From Allobrachymonas chironomi DSM 19884 (GTDB taxonomy: Bacteria > Pseudomonadota > Gammaproteobacteria > Burkholderiales > Burkholderiaceae_C), in the NCBI RefSeq assembly GCF_000374625.1, contig NZ_KB894765.1, forward strand, positions 1 through 64,000: a stretch of 64,000 bases of DNA, in the 5' to 3' direction. Made by a program: the position numbers and the translations under genes. Positions 27,409 to 36,955 of this stretch are shown one piece after another. The notes beneath the pieces were generated by a model that was given only the letters and a program-made list of their open reading frames with translations, was not told the origin of the DNA and searched no databases. Numbering within the stretch: position 1 is the stretch's first letter; each line of letters starts with the position of its first letter.

Positions 27409-29238
27409 TCAGGCGGTTTCGCGGCTGGCGCGCTTACGCTCGTGTTCCTTCAGGTGGCGCTTGCGCAGGCGGATGCTCTTGGGCGTGATCTCGACCAGCT
27501 CGTCGTCCTCGATGAACTCCACGCCGTATTCCAGCGTCAGGTCGATCGGCGGCGTGATCTTGATCGCGTCTTCCTTGCCGGAAACGCGGAAGTTGGTCAG
27601 CTGCTTGGTACGCGTGGCATTCACCACCAGGTCATTGTCGCGGCTGTGGATGCCGACGATCATGCCTTCGTACACCGGATCGCCGGCGCGCACGAACATG
27701 CGGCCACGGTCGTCCAGCTTGCCCAGCGCATAGGTGAAGATTTCGCCATCGTCCATGGAAATCAGCACGCCGTTCTTGCGGCCACCGATTTCGCCCTTGT
27801 AGGGCTCGTAACCGTCAAAGATGTTGCTGATCAGGCCGGAACCACGCGTCAGGTTCAGGAATTCGTTGGTGAAACCGATCAGGCCACGCGCCGGAATGCG
27901 GTACTCCAGGCGCACGCGGCCACGGCCGTCCGGCTCCATGTTGACCAGTTCGCCCTTGCGCTCGCCCAGCGCCTGCATCACGCCGCCCTGGTGGCCTTCC
28001 TCGATATCGGCCGTGACCAGTTCGATCGGCTCGCACTTCTCGCCGTCGATGTCCTGGAACACCACGCGCGGCTTGGACACGGCCAGCTCATAGCCTTCGC
28101 GACGCATGTTTTCCAGCAGGATGGTCAGGTGCAGTTCACCACGACCGGAGACTTCGAACACGCCGTCTTCGCCGGTTTCCTTGACGCGCAGCGCCATGTT
28201 GCTCTGCAGTTCCTTCTGCAAGCGATCCCAGATCTGGCGGCTGGTGACGAACTTGCCTTCGCGGCCGGCCAGCGGGCTGGTGTTGACACAGAAGTTCATG
28301 GTCAGCGTCGGCTCGTCCACCTTCAGCATCTCGACCGGAGCCGGGTTGTCGGGATCGGTCAGCGTCACGCCAATGCCGATGTCCTCGATACCGTTGACCA
28401 GCACGATGTCGCCGGGGCCGGCTTCCTTGACCTGCACGCGGTCCAGGCCCTGGAAAGTCAGCACCTGGTTCACGCGACCCTTGTACTGCTTGCCATCCGG
28501 GCCTTCCATCACCAGCACATCCTGCGCCGGGCTCAGGCGACCCGAATTGATACGGCCTACGCCGATACGACCGACGAAGGTGGAATAGTCGATGGCCGAG
28601 ATCTGCAGCTGCAGCGGTGCCTCCGGATCGCCCTCGTGCGGCTGCACATGGCTCAGGATGGTATCGAACAGGGGCGACATGTCGCTGCCCCACTGCTCAC
28701 CCGGCAAACCCTCTTCCAGCGAAGACCAGCCATTGATGCCGGAGGCATACACCACCGGAAAGTCCAGCTGCTCGTCGGTCGCACCCAGCTTGTCGAACAG
28801 GTCGAAGGCGGCGTTGATCACCTTGTCCGGATCGGCACCCGGCTTGTCCACCTTGTTCACCACCACGATCGGGCGCAGGCCCAGGGCCAGCGCCTTCTTG
28901 GTCACGAAACGGGTTTGCGGCATCGGGCCTTCCTGGGCATCGATCAGCAGCACCACGCCGTCCACCATGGACAGGGCGCGCTCGACTTCGCCGCCGAAGT
29001 CCGCGTGGCCAGGGGTATCCACGACGTTGATGTGGGTGCCCTTCCAGCTCACGGCACAGTTCTTGGCCAGGATGGTGATGCCACGCTCGCGTTCGATGGC
29101 GTTGTTGTCCATCACGGAGTCGACCACTTTCTCGTGCTCGGCAAAGGTACCGGAGTGACGCAGCAGCTGGTCCACCATGGTGGTCTTGCCGTGGTCAACG
29201 TGGGCGATGATGGCGATATTGCGGATTTGTTGGCTCAT
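27409..29238 (-). CDS. typA: Translational GTPase TypA/BipA
   Basis: This is a ribosome-associated GTPase involved in large-subunit assembly and stress adaptation. The 609-residue protein has G1 AHVDHGKTTMVDQLL, G2 in the RGITI stretch, G3 DTPGHADFGGEVER, G4 NKVDKPGAD and the BipA C-terminal domain (RVRLEYRIPARGLIGFTNEF, NVFRVSG-type end read here as TNFRVSGKEDAIKITPP). It lies 14 bases upstream of the DMT gene and follows truB on the same strand, so it may be the distal part of the translation-gene series. Confidence 0.97.
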   Translation of the reverse strand: MSQQIRNIAIIAHVDHGKTTMVDQLLRHSGTFAEHEKVVDSVMDNNAIERERGITILAKNCAVSWKGTHINVVDTPGHADFGGEVERALSMVDGVVLLIDAQEGPMPQTRFVTKKALALGLRPIVVVNKVDKPGADPDKVINAAFDLFDKLGATDEQLDFPVVYASGINGWSSLEEGLPGEQWGSDMSPLFDTILSHVQPHEGDPEAPLQLQISAIDYSTFVGRIGVGRINSGRLSPAQDVLVMEGPDGKQYKGRVNQVLTFQGLDRVQVKEAGPGDIVLVNGIEDIGIGVTLTDPDNPAPVEMLKVDEPTLTMNFCVNTSPLAGREGKFVTSRQIWDRLQKELQSNMALRVKETGEDGVFEVSGRGELHLTILLENMRREGYELAVSKPRVVFQDIDGEKCEPIELVTADIEEGHQGGVMQALGERKGELVNMEPDGRGRVRLEYRIPARGLIGFTNEFLNLTRGSGLISNIFDGYEPYKGEIGGRKNGVLISMDDGEIFTYALGKLDDRGRMFVRAGDPVYEGMIVGIHSRDNDLVVNATRTKQLTNFRVSGKEDAIKITPPIDLTLEYGVEFIEDDELVEITPKSIRLRKRHLKEHERKRASRETA

Positions 29239-29274
29239 GGGATTGCAATAGGTTGGTAAATCGTCGGTAAGGGG

Positions 29275-30285
29275 TCAGCTGGCGGCATCGCTTGCCTGTG
29301 CCAGCATCTGCTGGATGTCCAGCGGGCTCAGCAGCCGCACCGGAATAAGGTGGCCGGCCTGCACATGGGCCGTGCCGAGCAACACCCGGTCGGGCGGCTT
29401 GAACGGCGCCGGACAGTCCGGAGCCGGGCCGTAGACCGCCACCAGCGGCATGTCGGGCCAGGAGCCGCGGCGGCGCAGGCCGGTCAGGAAGCGTGCTGCA
29501 TCTTCTGCGCCCAGCATGACAGGGCTGTGACCCTGCAGCAGGATGTCGACCGGCTGCAGCAGTTGCAGCCGCTGTTCCGGCGGCATCGCCTCCAGCGCTT
29601 CCAGCGTGACGCAATGCGTCAGGTCGAACACGCCGGTCTGCACCCGGCGCAGCCCGATCAGGTGCGCACCACAGCCGAGCGCCTGGCCGATGTCCTCGGC
29701 CAGCGTGCGGATGTAGCTGCCCTTGCTGACGCTGGCGTGGATGCGGATCACGCTGCCGGCCGGATGCTGCTGCAGGATCTCGTCCGGCACCGGCAGCCGT
29801 TCCAGCCGCGACACCGTGATGCGGCGCACCGGACGCTCGACCGTGATGCCGGCACGCGCGTATTCGTACAGCGGCTTGCCGTCCTTCTTCAGGGCGGAAT
29901 ACATCGGGGGCATCTGGTCCTGCTCGCCCAGAAAGCGCTGCAGCACGGCAGCAAGCGCCGCATCGTCGGTCTGCACCGCACACTCGTCCAGCAGCTCGCC
30001 TTCGGCATCGCCGGTGGTCGTGGTCTGGCCCAGACGCAGCGTGGCCACATAGGCCTTGTCGGCATCCAGATGCAGCTGGCTGAACTTGGTGGCAGCGCCA
30101 AAGCACAGCGGCAGTACACCGGTCGCCAGCGGATCCAGCGTGCCGGTATGGCCGGCCTTTTCGGCACGCAGCAGCCACTTGACCTTTTGCAAGGCCTGGT
30201 TGCTGGAGAGTCCGATGGGTTTGTCGAGCAGCACCACCCCGTGGACAGGGCGACGCTGCACCCTGGTCCGTGGAGCAGCCGTCAT
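29275..30285 (-). CDS. truB: tRNA pseudouridine(55) synthase TruB
   Basis: It makes pseudouridine 55 in the T loop of tRNAs. The 336-residue protein has the catalytic motif [17 protein letters not shown] with its Asp. Upstream is [20 protein letters not shown], and in the middle YEYARAGI and [20 protein letters not shown]. The C-terminal extension resembles a PUA-like domain. It starts one base after the rbfA stop, as in other rimP-nusA-infB-rbfA-truB operons. Confidence 0.96.
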   Translation of the reverse strand: MTAAPRTRVQRRPVHGVVLLDKPIGLSSNQALQKVKWLLRAEKAGHTGTLDPLATGVLPLCFGAATKFSQLHLDADKAYVATLRLGQTTTTGDAEGELLDECAVQTDDAALAAVLQRFLGEQDQMPPMYSALKKDGKPLYEYARAGITVERPVRRITVSRLERLPVPDEILQQHPAGSVIRIHASVSKGSYIRTLAEDIGQALGCGAHLIGLRRVQTGVFDLTHCVTLEALEAMPPEQRLQLLQPVDILLQGHSPVMLGAEDAARFLTGLRRRGSWPDMPLVAVYGPAPDCPAPFKPPDRVLLGTAHVQAGHLIPVRLLSPLDIQQMLAQASDAAS

Positions 30286-30286
30286 C

Positions 30287-30658
30287 TCAATCCTCGTTCT
30301 TGGATCGCGAAGACACGGCCTTGGCGATCAGCGCATTCATGTCCGCCGCACGTTCCTGGGTGCGGTCGTAGATGAAATGCAGCGTCGGCACGGTATGAAT
30401 GTGCAGGCGCTTGAACAGGCCGTTGCGCAGGTGGCCGGCAGCGTGGTTCAGGGCTTCCTGCGTCTGCTCCGGATCACCGGTGAGCACGCTGAAATAGACC
30501 TTGGCGTGGGCATAGTCGGGCGTGACTTCCACGCCCTGCAGGGTCACCATGCCGACACGCGGGTCCTTCAGCTCGCGCTGGATCAGCTCGGCCAGATCAC
30601 GCTGGATCTGGTCGGCCACCTTGTAGCTGCGGTTGGTAGGAGCTTTCTTCTGTGCCAT
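30287..30658 (-). CDS. rbfA: Ribosome-binding factor A
   Basis: This is a KH-fold protein that assists 16S rRNA 5'-end maturation and 30S assembly. It has 123 residues. Family motifs are [46 protein letters not shown] (seen in part as [17 protein letters not shown]) and [19 protein letters not shown]. It starts six bases after infB ends, inside the translation operon. Confidence 0.97.
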   Translation of the reverse strand: MAQKKAPTNRSYKVADQIQRDLAELIQRELKDPRVGMVTLQGVEVTPDYAHAKVYFSVLTGDPEQTQEALNHAAGHLRNGLFKRLHIHTVPTLHFIYDRTQERAADMNALIAKAVSSRSKNED

Positions 30659-30664
30659 GCGGGA

Positions 30665-33637
30665 TTACAGCGTACGAGCCACTTCCTTGACTTCGAAGAA
30701 TTCGAGCTGGTCGCCTTCCTTGATGTCGTTGTAGTTCTTGAGCTTGATACCGCACTCGAAGCCTTCCTTGACTTCGCGCACATCGTCCTTCATGCGCTTG
30801 AGCGATTCCAGTTCGCCGGAATAGATCACCACGTTGTCGCGCAGCAGGCGGAAGTTGGCATTGCGCGTGACATGGCCGGAAGTGACCATACAGCCGGCCA
30901 CGGTACCGATCTTGGATGCCACGAACACGGTGCGGATCTCGGCATGGCCGATGATCTCTTCCTTCTTGTCCGGCGTCAGCATGCCGCTCATGGCCGCCTT
31001 CACGTCATCCACGGCATCGTAAATGATGTTGTAGTAGTGGATATCGATACCGTTGCCTTCGGCTGCCTTGCGCGCCTGGGCATCGGCACGCACGTTGAAG
31101 CCCATGACCACGGCGTTGGAGGCAATCGCCAGGTTGATGTCGGATTCGCTGATGCCACCAACACCGGCATACACCACCTGCACCTTGACTTCGTCGGTAG
31201 ACAGCTTGAGCAGCGATGCCGCCAGTGCTTCCTGCGAGCCCTGCACGTCGGCCTTGATGATGATGGGCAGGTGCTTGACCTCGCCCGCCTCCATGTTGGC
31301 GAACATGTTTTCCAGCTTGGCCGCCTGTTGCTTGGCCAGCTTGGTATCGCGCATCTTGCCGGAGCGGTAGTTGGCGATTTCACGGGCACGACGCTCGTCG
31401 GCCAGCACCATGAATTCGTCACCGGCCTGCGGCACTTCGGTCAGACCCTGGATTTCCACCGGGATGGACGGGCCGGCCGACTTGGTCGGCTTGCCGTTTT
31501 CGTCGACCATGGCACGCACGCGGCCCCAGGTCTGGCCCGCCAGCACCACATCGCCGGCCTTGATGGTACCGGACTGCACCAGCACGGTGGCCACCGGGCC
31601 GCGGCCCTTGTCCAGCTGGGCCTCGATCACCAGGCCCTTGGCCATGGCATCCACCGGAGCCTTCAGCTCCAGCACTTCGGCCTGCAGCAGCACGTGCTCC
31701 AGCAGGTCGTCGATGCCCATGCCGGTCTTGCTGGAGACGGCCACGAACGGCGAATCACCACCGAATTCTTCCGGGACCACCTCTTCCGCAACCAGCTCGC
31801 CCTTGACGCGATCGATATTGGCTTCGGGCTTGTCGGCCTTGGTCAAGGCCACCACGATCGGGACACCTGCGGCCTTGGCGTGCTTGATCGCCTCGCGCGT
31901 CTGCGGCATGACGCCGTCATCGGAGGCACAGACCAGGATCACGATATCGGTCGCCTGGGCACCACGGGCACGCATGGCGGTAAACGCCTCGTGGCCGGGG
32001 GTGTCCAGGAAAGTGACGATGCCGCGCTCGGTTTCCACATGGTAGGCACCAATGTGCTGTGTGATGCCGCCGGCCTCGCCCACCGCGACCTTGGCGCGAC
32101 GGATGTAGTCCAGCAGCGAGGTCTTGCCGTGGTCGACGTGACCCATCACGGTCACCACCGGAGCGCGCGGCAGCAGTTCTGCGGTTTGTGCTTCCACCTC
32201 TTCCACGGTGAAGGCTTCCGGATCGTCCAGCGCGGCCTGTACTGCCACGTGGCCCATTTCCTCCACCAGAATCATGGCGGTGTCCTGGTCCAGCGACTGG
32301 TTGATGGTGACCATCTGGCCCAGCTTCATCAGCGCCTTGATCACTTCGGAGGCCTTGATCGCCATCTTGTGGGCCAGCTCGGACACCGTGATGGTTTCGG
32401 GCACATGGATCTCGAGCTGCTTGAACTCGGCCGGTGCCTGCGGCTGACGATCTTCCTGGTGGCCACGGCGATCGCCGCGACGGCCACGCGGGCCGGAACG
32501 CCAGTTGTTGCCACCACGGCTGTTGGCCGTGGTGTCACCGCGCGTCTTGATCTCGCCGCGCTTCTTGTTCTCGCCATCGCCGGCCCAGCTGGAGGACAGC
32601 TTGGCCGACTTGACTTCCTTGGTGCCGGCCGGCTTGTCGGCGCTGGCCGTTGCCGCCGGCTTGGCGGCCTTGTCGGCACCTGCCGGCTTGTGCAGCGTTC
32701 CCTTGGTCGGCTTGGGTTCTTCCGGCTTCTTGGCCGTCAGCACCTTGGCCGGCGCACTCATCATCGCGCGGATGGCCTCGGCCTCGGCCAGGGCCTTGCG
32801 GCGGCGCTCTTCCAGGTCACGGGCACGCGCAGCCTCTTCGTCAGCCTGCGCCTTGCGGGCAGCTTCGGCATCGGCCTTGGCTTTCACCTTGGCCGCCTCG
32901 GCGTCGGCACGGGCACGCTCTTCCGCCTGGGCAGCTTCTTCCTGCTCGCGTTCGCGCTGGGCCGCAGCATCACGCGCAGCCGCTGCACGCTCGACGCTCT
33001 CGGCGCGGGCCTGCTGGATGGCAGCCACTTCGGCTTCGGCACGGGCACGCGCTTCGGCGCGGGCCTTTTCCGGATCCTGGGCCGCTTCGGCAGCCTGCTC
33101 GGCTGCAGCACGTTCGGCGGCAGCGCGGGCTTCGGCTTCCTGACGGGCGCGTTCCTCGGCTTCGCGGCGGGCGCGCTCTTCGGCTTCGCGCTGACGCGCT
33201 TCCTCTTCCTCGCGCTGGCGACGCTTCTCAGCCAGTTCTTCTTCCTGGCGACGGATCAACTCGGCCTGTTGCAGCGCCTCTTCCTCGCGGCGACGCAGCT
33301 CCAGCTCTTCGGCAGAAGGCTCGGTGGAAGTCACGATTTCGATGTCTTCACGCTTGATCAGGGTGCGCTTCTTGCGCACCTCGACCGGGATGGTACGGGC
33401 CTTGCCAGTGGCATCAGCCTGCTTGATCTCGCTGGTGGAGCGGCGCGTCAGCACGATCTTCTTGCGCTCGCCACCAGTGCCGCCACGCAGGTAATCCAGC
33501 AGCATGCGCTTGTCGGCTTCGGTCAGGGAATCGCTGGCGCTGGTCTTGGTCACGCCAGCGCTGTTGAGCTGGGACAACAGGGCCTCGGGGCTCTTGTTGA
33601 GTTCGGCAGCAAAATCTGCAACGGTGGTATTTGTCAT
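30665..33637 (-). CDS. infB: Translation initiation factor IF-2
   Basis: This GTPase places initiator tRNA on the 30S subunit and drives subunit joining. It has 990 residues. It begins with the IF2 N-terminal module ([21 protein letters not shown]). A long charged helical region rich in Ala, Glu and Arg spans about residues 110-300, followed by a Lys/Ala/Pro linker and a second N-domain ([17 protein letters not shown]). The G domain has [30 protein letters not shown] and TKADKPEAN. Domains II-IV follow, ending [16 protein letters not shown] at 33637 is preferred over 33688. Internal starts may give shorter forms, as in E. coli. Confidence 0.97.
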   Translation of the reverse strand: MTNTTVADFAAELNKSPEALLSQLNSAGVTKTSASDSLTEADKRMLLDYLRGGTGGERKKIVLTRRSTSEIKQADATGKARTIPVEVRKKRTLIKREDIEIVTSTEPSAEELELRRREEEALQQAELIRRQEEELAEKRRQREEEEARQREAEERARREAEERARQEAEARAAAERAAAEQAAEAAQDPEKARAEARARAEAEVAAIQQARAESVERAAAARDAAAQREREQEEAAQAEERARADAEAAKVKAKADAEAARKAQADEEAARARDLEERRRKALAEAEAIRAMMSAPAKVLTAKKPEEPKPTKGTLHKPAGADKAAKPAATASADKPAGTKEVKSAKLSSSWAGDGENKKRGEIKTRGDTTANSRGGNNWRSGPRGRRGDRRGHQEDRQPQAPAEFKQLEIHVPETITVSELAHKMAIKASEVIKALMKLGQMVTINQSLDQDTAMILVEEMGHVAVQAALDDPEAFTVEEVEAQTAELLPRAPVVTVMGHVDHGKTSLLDYIRRAKVAVGEAGGITQHIGAYHVETERGIVTFLDTPGHEAFTAMRARGAQATDIVILVCASDDGVMPQTREAIKHAKAAGVPIVVALTKADKPEANIDRVKGELVAEEVVPEEFGGDSPFVAVSSKTGMGIDDLLEHVLLQAEVLELKAPVDAMAKGLVIEAQLDKGRGPVATVLVQSGTIKAGDVVLAGQTWGRVRAMVDENGKPTKSAGPSIPVEIQGLTEVPQAGDEFMVLADERRAREIANYRSGKMRDTKLAKQQAAKLENMFANMEAGEVKHLPIIIKADVQGSQEALAASLLKLSTDEVKVQVVYAGVGGISESDINLAIASNAVVMGFNVRADAQARKAAEGNGIDIHYYNIIYDAVDDVKAAMSGMLTPDKKEEIIGHAEIRTVFVASKIGTVAGCMVTSGHVTRNANFRLLRDNVVIYSGELESLKRMKDDVREVKEGFECGIKLKNYNDIKEGDQLEFFEVKEVARTL

Positions 33638-33656
33638 TGTGTTCGTCCCCCTTTCC

Positions 33657-35144
33657 TTAGCCCTGGTCCTCGTCGAACCAGTGTTCACGGGCCTTCATGA
33701 TCAGCGCGGTAGCAGCTTCCTCATCCAGTCCGGCGATTTCCACGAGCTCATCGGTGGCCAGGTCGGCCAGCTCGTCGCGCGTATGCACATTGCCTGTGGC
33801 CAGCCTGGCCAGCAGTTCCGGCGTCATGCCTTCCAGGTCACGCAGGTCCAGCGCGCTGTCCTGCACGCTTTCTTCCTGGGCGATGGCCATGGTCAGCAGC
33901 GCATCCTTGGCGCGGGCACGCAGCTCGTTGACGGTGTCTTCGTCGAAGGCCTCGATTTCCAGCATTTCCTGCAGCGGCACATAAGCCACTTCTTCCAGGC
34001 TGGTAAAGCCTTCCTCGATCAGGATGTCGGCGATTTCCTCGTCCACATCCAGCTTGCTCATGAACAGCGCGCGCATTTCCTGCTGCTCGCTGGCCTGCTT
34101 TTCGGCCGACTCGGCGGCGTCCATGATGTTGATTTTCCAGCCGGTCAGGTCGGATGCCAGACGCACGTTCTGGCCGCCACGACCAATCGCCACCGCCAGG
34201 TTTTCCTCGTCCACCACCACGTCCATGGCGTGCTTTTCCTCATCGACCACGATGGACTGCACGTTGGCCGGGGCCAGTGCGCCAATGACGAACTGGGCCG
34301 GATCCTCGCTCCACAGCACGATGTCGACGCGCTCGCCGGCCAGCTCGTTGGTGACGGCGGTCACGCGGCTGCCGCGCACGCCCACGCAGGTACCGATGGG
34401 ATCGATGCGCTGGTCATGCGCCACCACGGCAATCTTGGCGCGGCTGCCGGGATCACGGGCGCAGGACTTGATTTCCAGCAGACCCTGTTCGATCTCGGGT
34501 ACTTCCTGACGGAACAGCTCGATCATGAAGGCCGGCGCGGAACGCGACAGCATGATGGGCGCACCGCGCTGGGTGGTGTCCACTTCCATGATCATGGCGC
34601 GCAGGCGGTCACCGGCGCGGAAGTTTTCCTTGGGAATGGTTTCGTTGCGGCGCAGACGGCCTTCGACGCGGCCGCTTTCGACAATCAGGTCACCCTTGTC
34701 CATGCGCTTGACGGTGCCGCTGAAGATTTTCTCGCCACGGTCCAGGAAATCACGCAGCAGCATGTCGCGCTCGGCGTCACGGATGCGCTGCAGCACCACC
34801 TGCTTGGCAGTCATGGCGCCGATGCGACCGATCGGCAGCGATTCGACCTGCTCCTCGATGAAGTCGCCTTCGATGACGTCCGGCACGCGATCCTGCGCGT
34901 CCATCAGCAGTTCTTCGGCATCGGGGTTCTGCAGGCCGGCCTCGTTGGGCACCACCAGCCAGCGGCGGAAAGTGTCGTATTCGCCGGTTTCACGGTCGAT
35001 GGCCACGCGGATGTCCACCTCGCCCTCGTACAGCTTGCGGGTGGCCTGGGCCAGCGCCATCTCGATGGCGCCGAAAACGACATCGCGGTCAACGTTCTTT
35101 TCGCGGGCAATGGCCTCGACCAGCATCAGCAGTTCGCGATTCAT
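33657..35144 (-). CDS. nusA: Transcription termination/antitermination factor NusA
   Basis: It binds RNA polymerase and controls pausing, termination and rRNA antitermination. The 495-residue protein has the N-terminal RNAP-binding domain ([19 protein letters not shown]), S1 domain ([22 protein letters not shown]), two KH domains ([21 protein letters not shown] and [20 protein letters not shown]) and C-terminal helix-hairpin-helix repeats (TLEEVAYVP-like and [16 protein letters not shown]). It lies 19 bases before infB and 44 bases after rimP in the operon. Confidence 0.98.
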   Translation of the reverse strand: MNRELLMLVEAIAREKNVDRDVVFGAIEMALAQATRKLYEGEVDIRVAIDRETGEYDTFRRWLVVPNEAGLQNPDAEELLMDAQDRVPDVIEGDFIEEQVESLPIGRIGAMTAKQVVLQRIRDAERDMLLRDFLDRGEKIFSGTVKRMDKGDLIVESGRVEGRLRRNETIPKENFRAGDRLRAMIMEVDTTQRGAPIMLSRSAPAFMIELFRQEVPEIEQGLLEIKSCARDPGSRAKIAVVAHDQRIDPIGTCVGVRGSRVTAVTNELAGERVDIVLWSEDPAQFVIGALAPANVQSIVVDEEKHAMDVVVDEENLAVAIGRGGQNVRLASDLTGWKINIMDAAESAEKQASEQQEMRALFMSKLDVDEEIADILIEEGFTSLEEVAYVPLQEMLEIEAFDEDTVNELRARAKDALLTMAIAQEESVQDSALDLRDLEGMTPELLARLATGNVHTRDELADLATDELVEIAGLDEEAATALIMKAREHWFDEDQG

Positions 35145-35188
35145 GGTGTGGTTCTCCGTTTTTTGTTCGATAGGGTTGGGAGCCTGTA

Positions 35189-35779
35189 TCAGGACTCGGA
35201 ATCAGGGGTGGCAGCATCGGGGGTGGCGCGACGGCGGCCCTTGAAGTCGACCACCGGAGCCAGTCGGGCCTCGCGGATCTCGTCCAGGGTGAAGCCCAGC
35301 GCCTGCAGCGGAGCCGGCGCACGCTTCTTGCTCACACGCACGCCGGGCTTGGGCGGCGGCGCATCGCTCCAGACGACCTGCCAGCCGGCATCGGTTTTTT
35401 CAAGCGTGCCACGGAACTTCTTGCGGCTGGCGGCAATGCCGGCGCCGTTCTCGCCAATCGGCTCCAGCAGGGTGATGTCCACTTCTTCGCCGAGGAAGCG
35501 CTCGAAATCGAGTGCATGGCGCAGCAGGCGGTCGATGCCGGGGGAGGAAACTTCCAGGCGGTGGTAATCGACCGCCTCGACCTCGAACACGTATTGCAGC
35601 TGGCGCGAAACGCGCTCGCAATCCTCGATCGTGACGAACTGATCGGGCAGTTCGGCATGCTCGGGCAGCCATGGCAGGTCGATGGTAATGCGCAACACGC
35701 CCCCGGCGACACGCTCGATTTCCACGAGGTCCAGCCCCAAGCCCTGTACGGTTTGTTCCACCAATTCCTGCAATGCCAC
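35189..35779 (-). CDS. rimP: Ribosome maturation factor RimP
   Basis: It is needed for 30S subunit maturation. It has 196 residues, longer than the 150 of E. coli RimP because of a tail with many Arg, Ala and Pro. Core motifs are [38 protein letters not shown] and [21 protein letters not shown]. The start is GTG at 35779, with AGGA nine bases upstream. The huge in-frame upstream extension is antisense to fabI and is rejected. It is the first gene of the operon rimP-nusA-infB-rbfA-truB. Confidence 0.94.
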   Translation of the reverse strand: MALQELVEQTVQGLGLDLVEIERVAGGVLRITIDLPWLPEHAELPDQFVTIEDCERVSRQLQYVFEVEAVDYHRLEVSSPGIDRLLRHALDFERFLGEEVDITLLEPIGENGAGIAASRKKFRGTLEKTDAGWQVVWSDAPPPKPGVRVSKKRAPAPLQALGFTLDEIREARLAPVVDFKGRRRATPDAATPDSES

Positions 35780-35875
35780 GCGTATATCCTGATCCCTGTG
35801 ATTAATTGAATGCTGCAAGCCGTTGATTACAAAAGAAAATTCAAGCAGCCTGCAAGTCTTTCCACCAGCTTGGGC

Positions 35876-35905
35876 AAAAAAAATGGGCGGTTGAAAACCG
35901 ACCCA
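35876..35905 (-). terminator. Terminator-like hairpin in the rimP leader (candidate attenuator)
   Basis: On the minus strand a GC-rich stem of eight to nine pairs with one bulged base (GGTCGGTT...AACCGCC core) is followed directly by eight T residues. It lies about 30 bases after the predicted transcription start and 100 bases before the rimP GTG. There is no complete gene between this site and the promoter that it could terminate. Confidence 0.6.
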
Positions 35906-35938
35906 CATTGCTTTTATGCTCGATGGTGATAAGCGTGT

Positions 35939-35967
35939 ATTATAGACGATCCGCCTGCACGGGACAA
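35939..35967 (-). promoter_or_regulatory. Sigma-70 promoter for the rimP-nusA-infB operon
   Basis: Reading the minus strand, TTGTCC (35967-35962) and a perfect TATAAT (35944-35939) are 17 bases apart, giving a start near 35932 and a leader of about 150 bases. A second, weaker candidate (TTGCAG, 18 bases, TGTAAT) lies at 35855-35826, below the hairpin. Confidence 0.65.
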
Positions 35968-36046
35968 GCCCTGCAGCGATAAAATGATGCACAAGGCCTG
36001 TCGCAGCCGCGCACGGGCATCCACAATAGCAAAAAAGGACACATCC

Positions 36047-36853
36047 ATGGGTTTTCTGACCGGCAAGAAGCTGCTGATTACCGGCCTCCTCTCCAACCGC
36101 TCCATTGCCTACGGCATCGCCAAGGCCTGTCATGAGCAGGGTGCCGAACTGGCATTCAGCTACGTGGGCGAGCGTTTCAAGGACCGCATCACCGAGTTTG
36201 CCGCCGAGTTTGGCAGCAATCTGGTGTTCGAGTGCGATGTCGGCAGCGACGAATCCGTGGCCCGCCTGTTCTCCGACCTGAGCCAGACCTGGCCCAAGTT
36301 CGACGGTTTCGTGCACAGCATCGGCTTTGCACCGCGCGAGGCCATTGCCGGCAAATTCCTGGACGGCATGACACGCGATAACTTCCAGACCGCCCTGGAC
36401 ATCAGCGCCTACAGCTTCCCGGCCATGACCAAGGCGGCCCTGCCCTACCTGAATGACAAGTCTTCGGTGCTGACCCTGACCTATCTGGGCGCAGTGCGCA
36501 CCATCCCCAACTACAACACCATGGGCGTGGCCAAGGCCGCCCTGGAGGCTTCCGTGCGCTACATGGCCGAATCGCTCGGCCGCATGGATGACGGCCGCTG
36601 CATCCGTGTCAACGGCGTCAGCGCCGGCCCGGTGAAGACACTGGCTGCCAGCGGCATCAAGGACTTCGGCAAGCTGCTGGCCTACATGGCTGCCAACGCC
36701 CCGCTGCGCCGCAACGTGACGATCGAGGAAGTCGGCAACGTCTGCGCCTTCCTGCTGTCCGACCTGGCCTCCGGTGTCACCGCCGAGATCAGCTATGTGG
36801 ACTGCGGCTTCAGCCAGACCGCCGGCCTGGGTTCCGATTACGACAAGGCCTGA
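36047..36853 (+). CDS. fabI: Enoyl-[acyl-carrier-protein] reductase FabI
   Basis: It reduces the trans-2-enoyl-ACP with NADH in the last step of each fatty acid elongation cycle. It has 268 residues. It starts MGFLTGKKLLITGLLSNRSI with the atypical glycine motif of FabI. It shows FDGFVHSIGFAPREA, then SVLTLTYLGAVRTIPNYN and MGVAKAALEASVRYMA with the Tyr-Lys catalytic pair, and RVNGVSAGPVKTLAASGIKDF. AAGGA precedes the ATG by eight bases. It is divergent from rimP and ends at a strong terminator. Confidence 0.97.
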   Translation: MGFLTGKKLLITGLLSNRSIAYGIAKACHEQGAELAFSYVGERFKDRITEFAAEFGSNLVFECDVGSDESVARLFSDLSQTWPKFDGFVHSIGFAPREAIAGKFLDGMTRDNFQTALDISAYSFPAMTKAALPYLNDKSSVLTLTYLGAVRTIPNYNTMGVAKAALEASVRYMAESLGRMDDGRCIRVNGVSAGPVKTLAASGIKDFGKLLAYMAANAPLRRNVTIEEVGNVCAFLLSDLASGVTAEISYVDCGFSQTAGLGSDYDKA

Positions 36854-36876
36854 TCGCTGCAGCCGCTGCTTGCGCA

Positions 36877-36911
36877 AAAGCGCCCTGACTGTCTGGTCAG
36901 GGCGCTTTTTT
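36877..36911 (+). terminator. Intrinsic terminator after fabI
   Basis: AAAGCGCCCTGAC and its complement form a 13-bp stem around TGTCTG, followed by TTTTTT. The stem's A tract makes it possibly active on the minus strand too, for the decarboxylase gene that converges here. Confidence 0.88.
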
Positions 36912-36955
36912 GATGGGCTGGCGAAAACGGGTGCCATGGTGGCACCCGGCCGCAC

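Noticed and set aside
32760-33330. Tandem repeat or CRISPR-like array in the 5' part of infB
   Set aside because: The near-repeats come from Ala/Glu/Arg codon reuse in the charged helix of IF-2. Periodicity is irregular and there are no spacers.
30056-33700. Plus-strand open frame of over 1200 codons opposite infB, rbfA and truB
   Set aside because: It is an antisense artefact of GC-rich codon bias. It lacks recognisable domains, and the minus-strand genes there carry complete family motifs.
35980-36955. N-terminal extension of rimP antisense to fabI
   Set aside because: No homology to RimP before GTG 35779. A ribosome site is present at that GTG, and the region is coding for fabI on the other strand.
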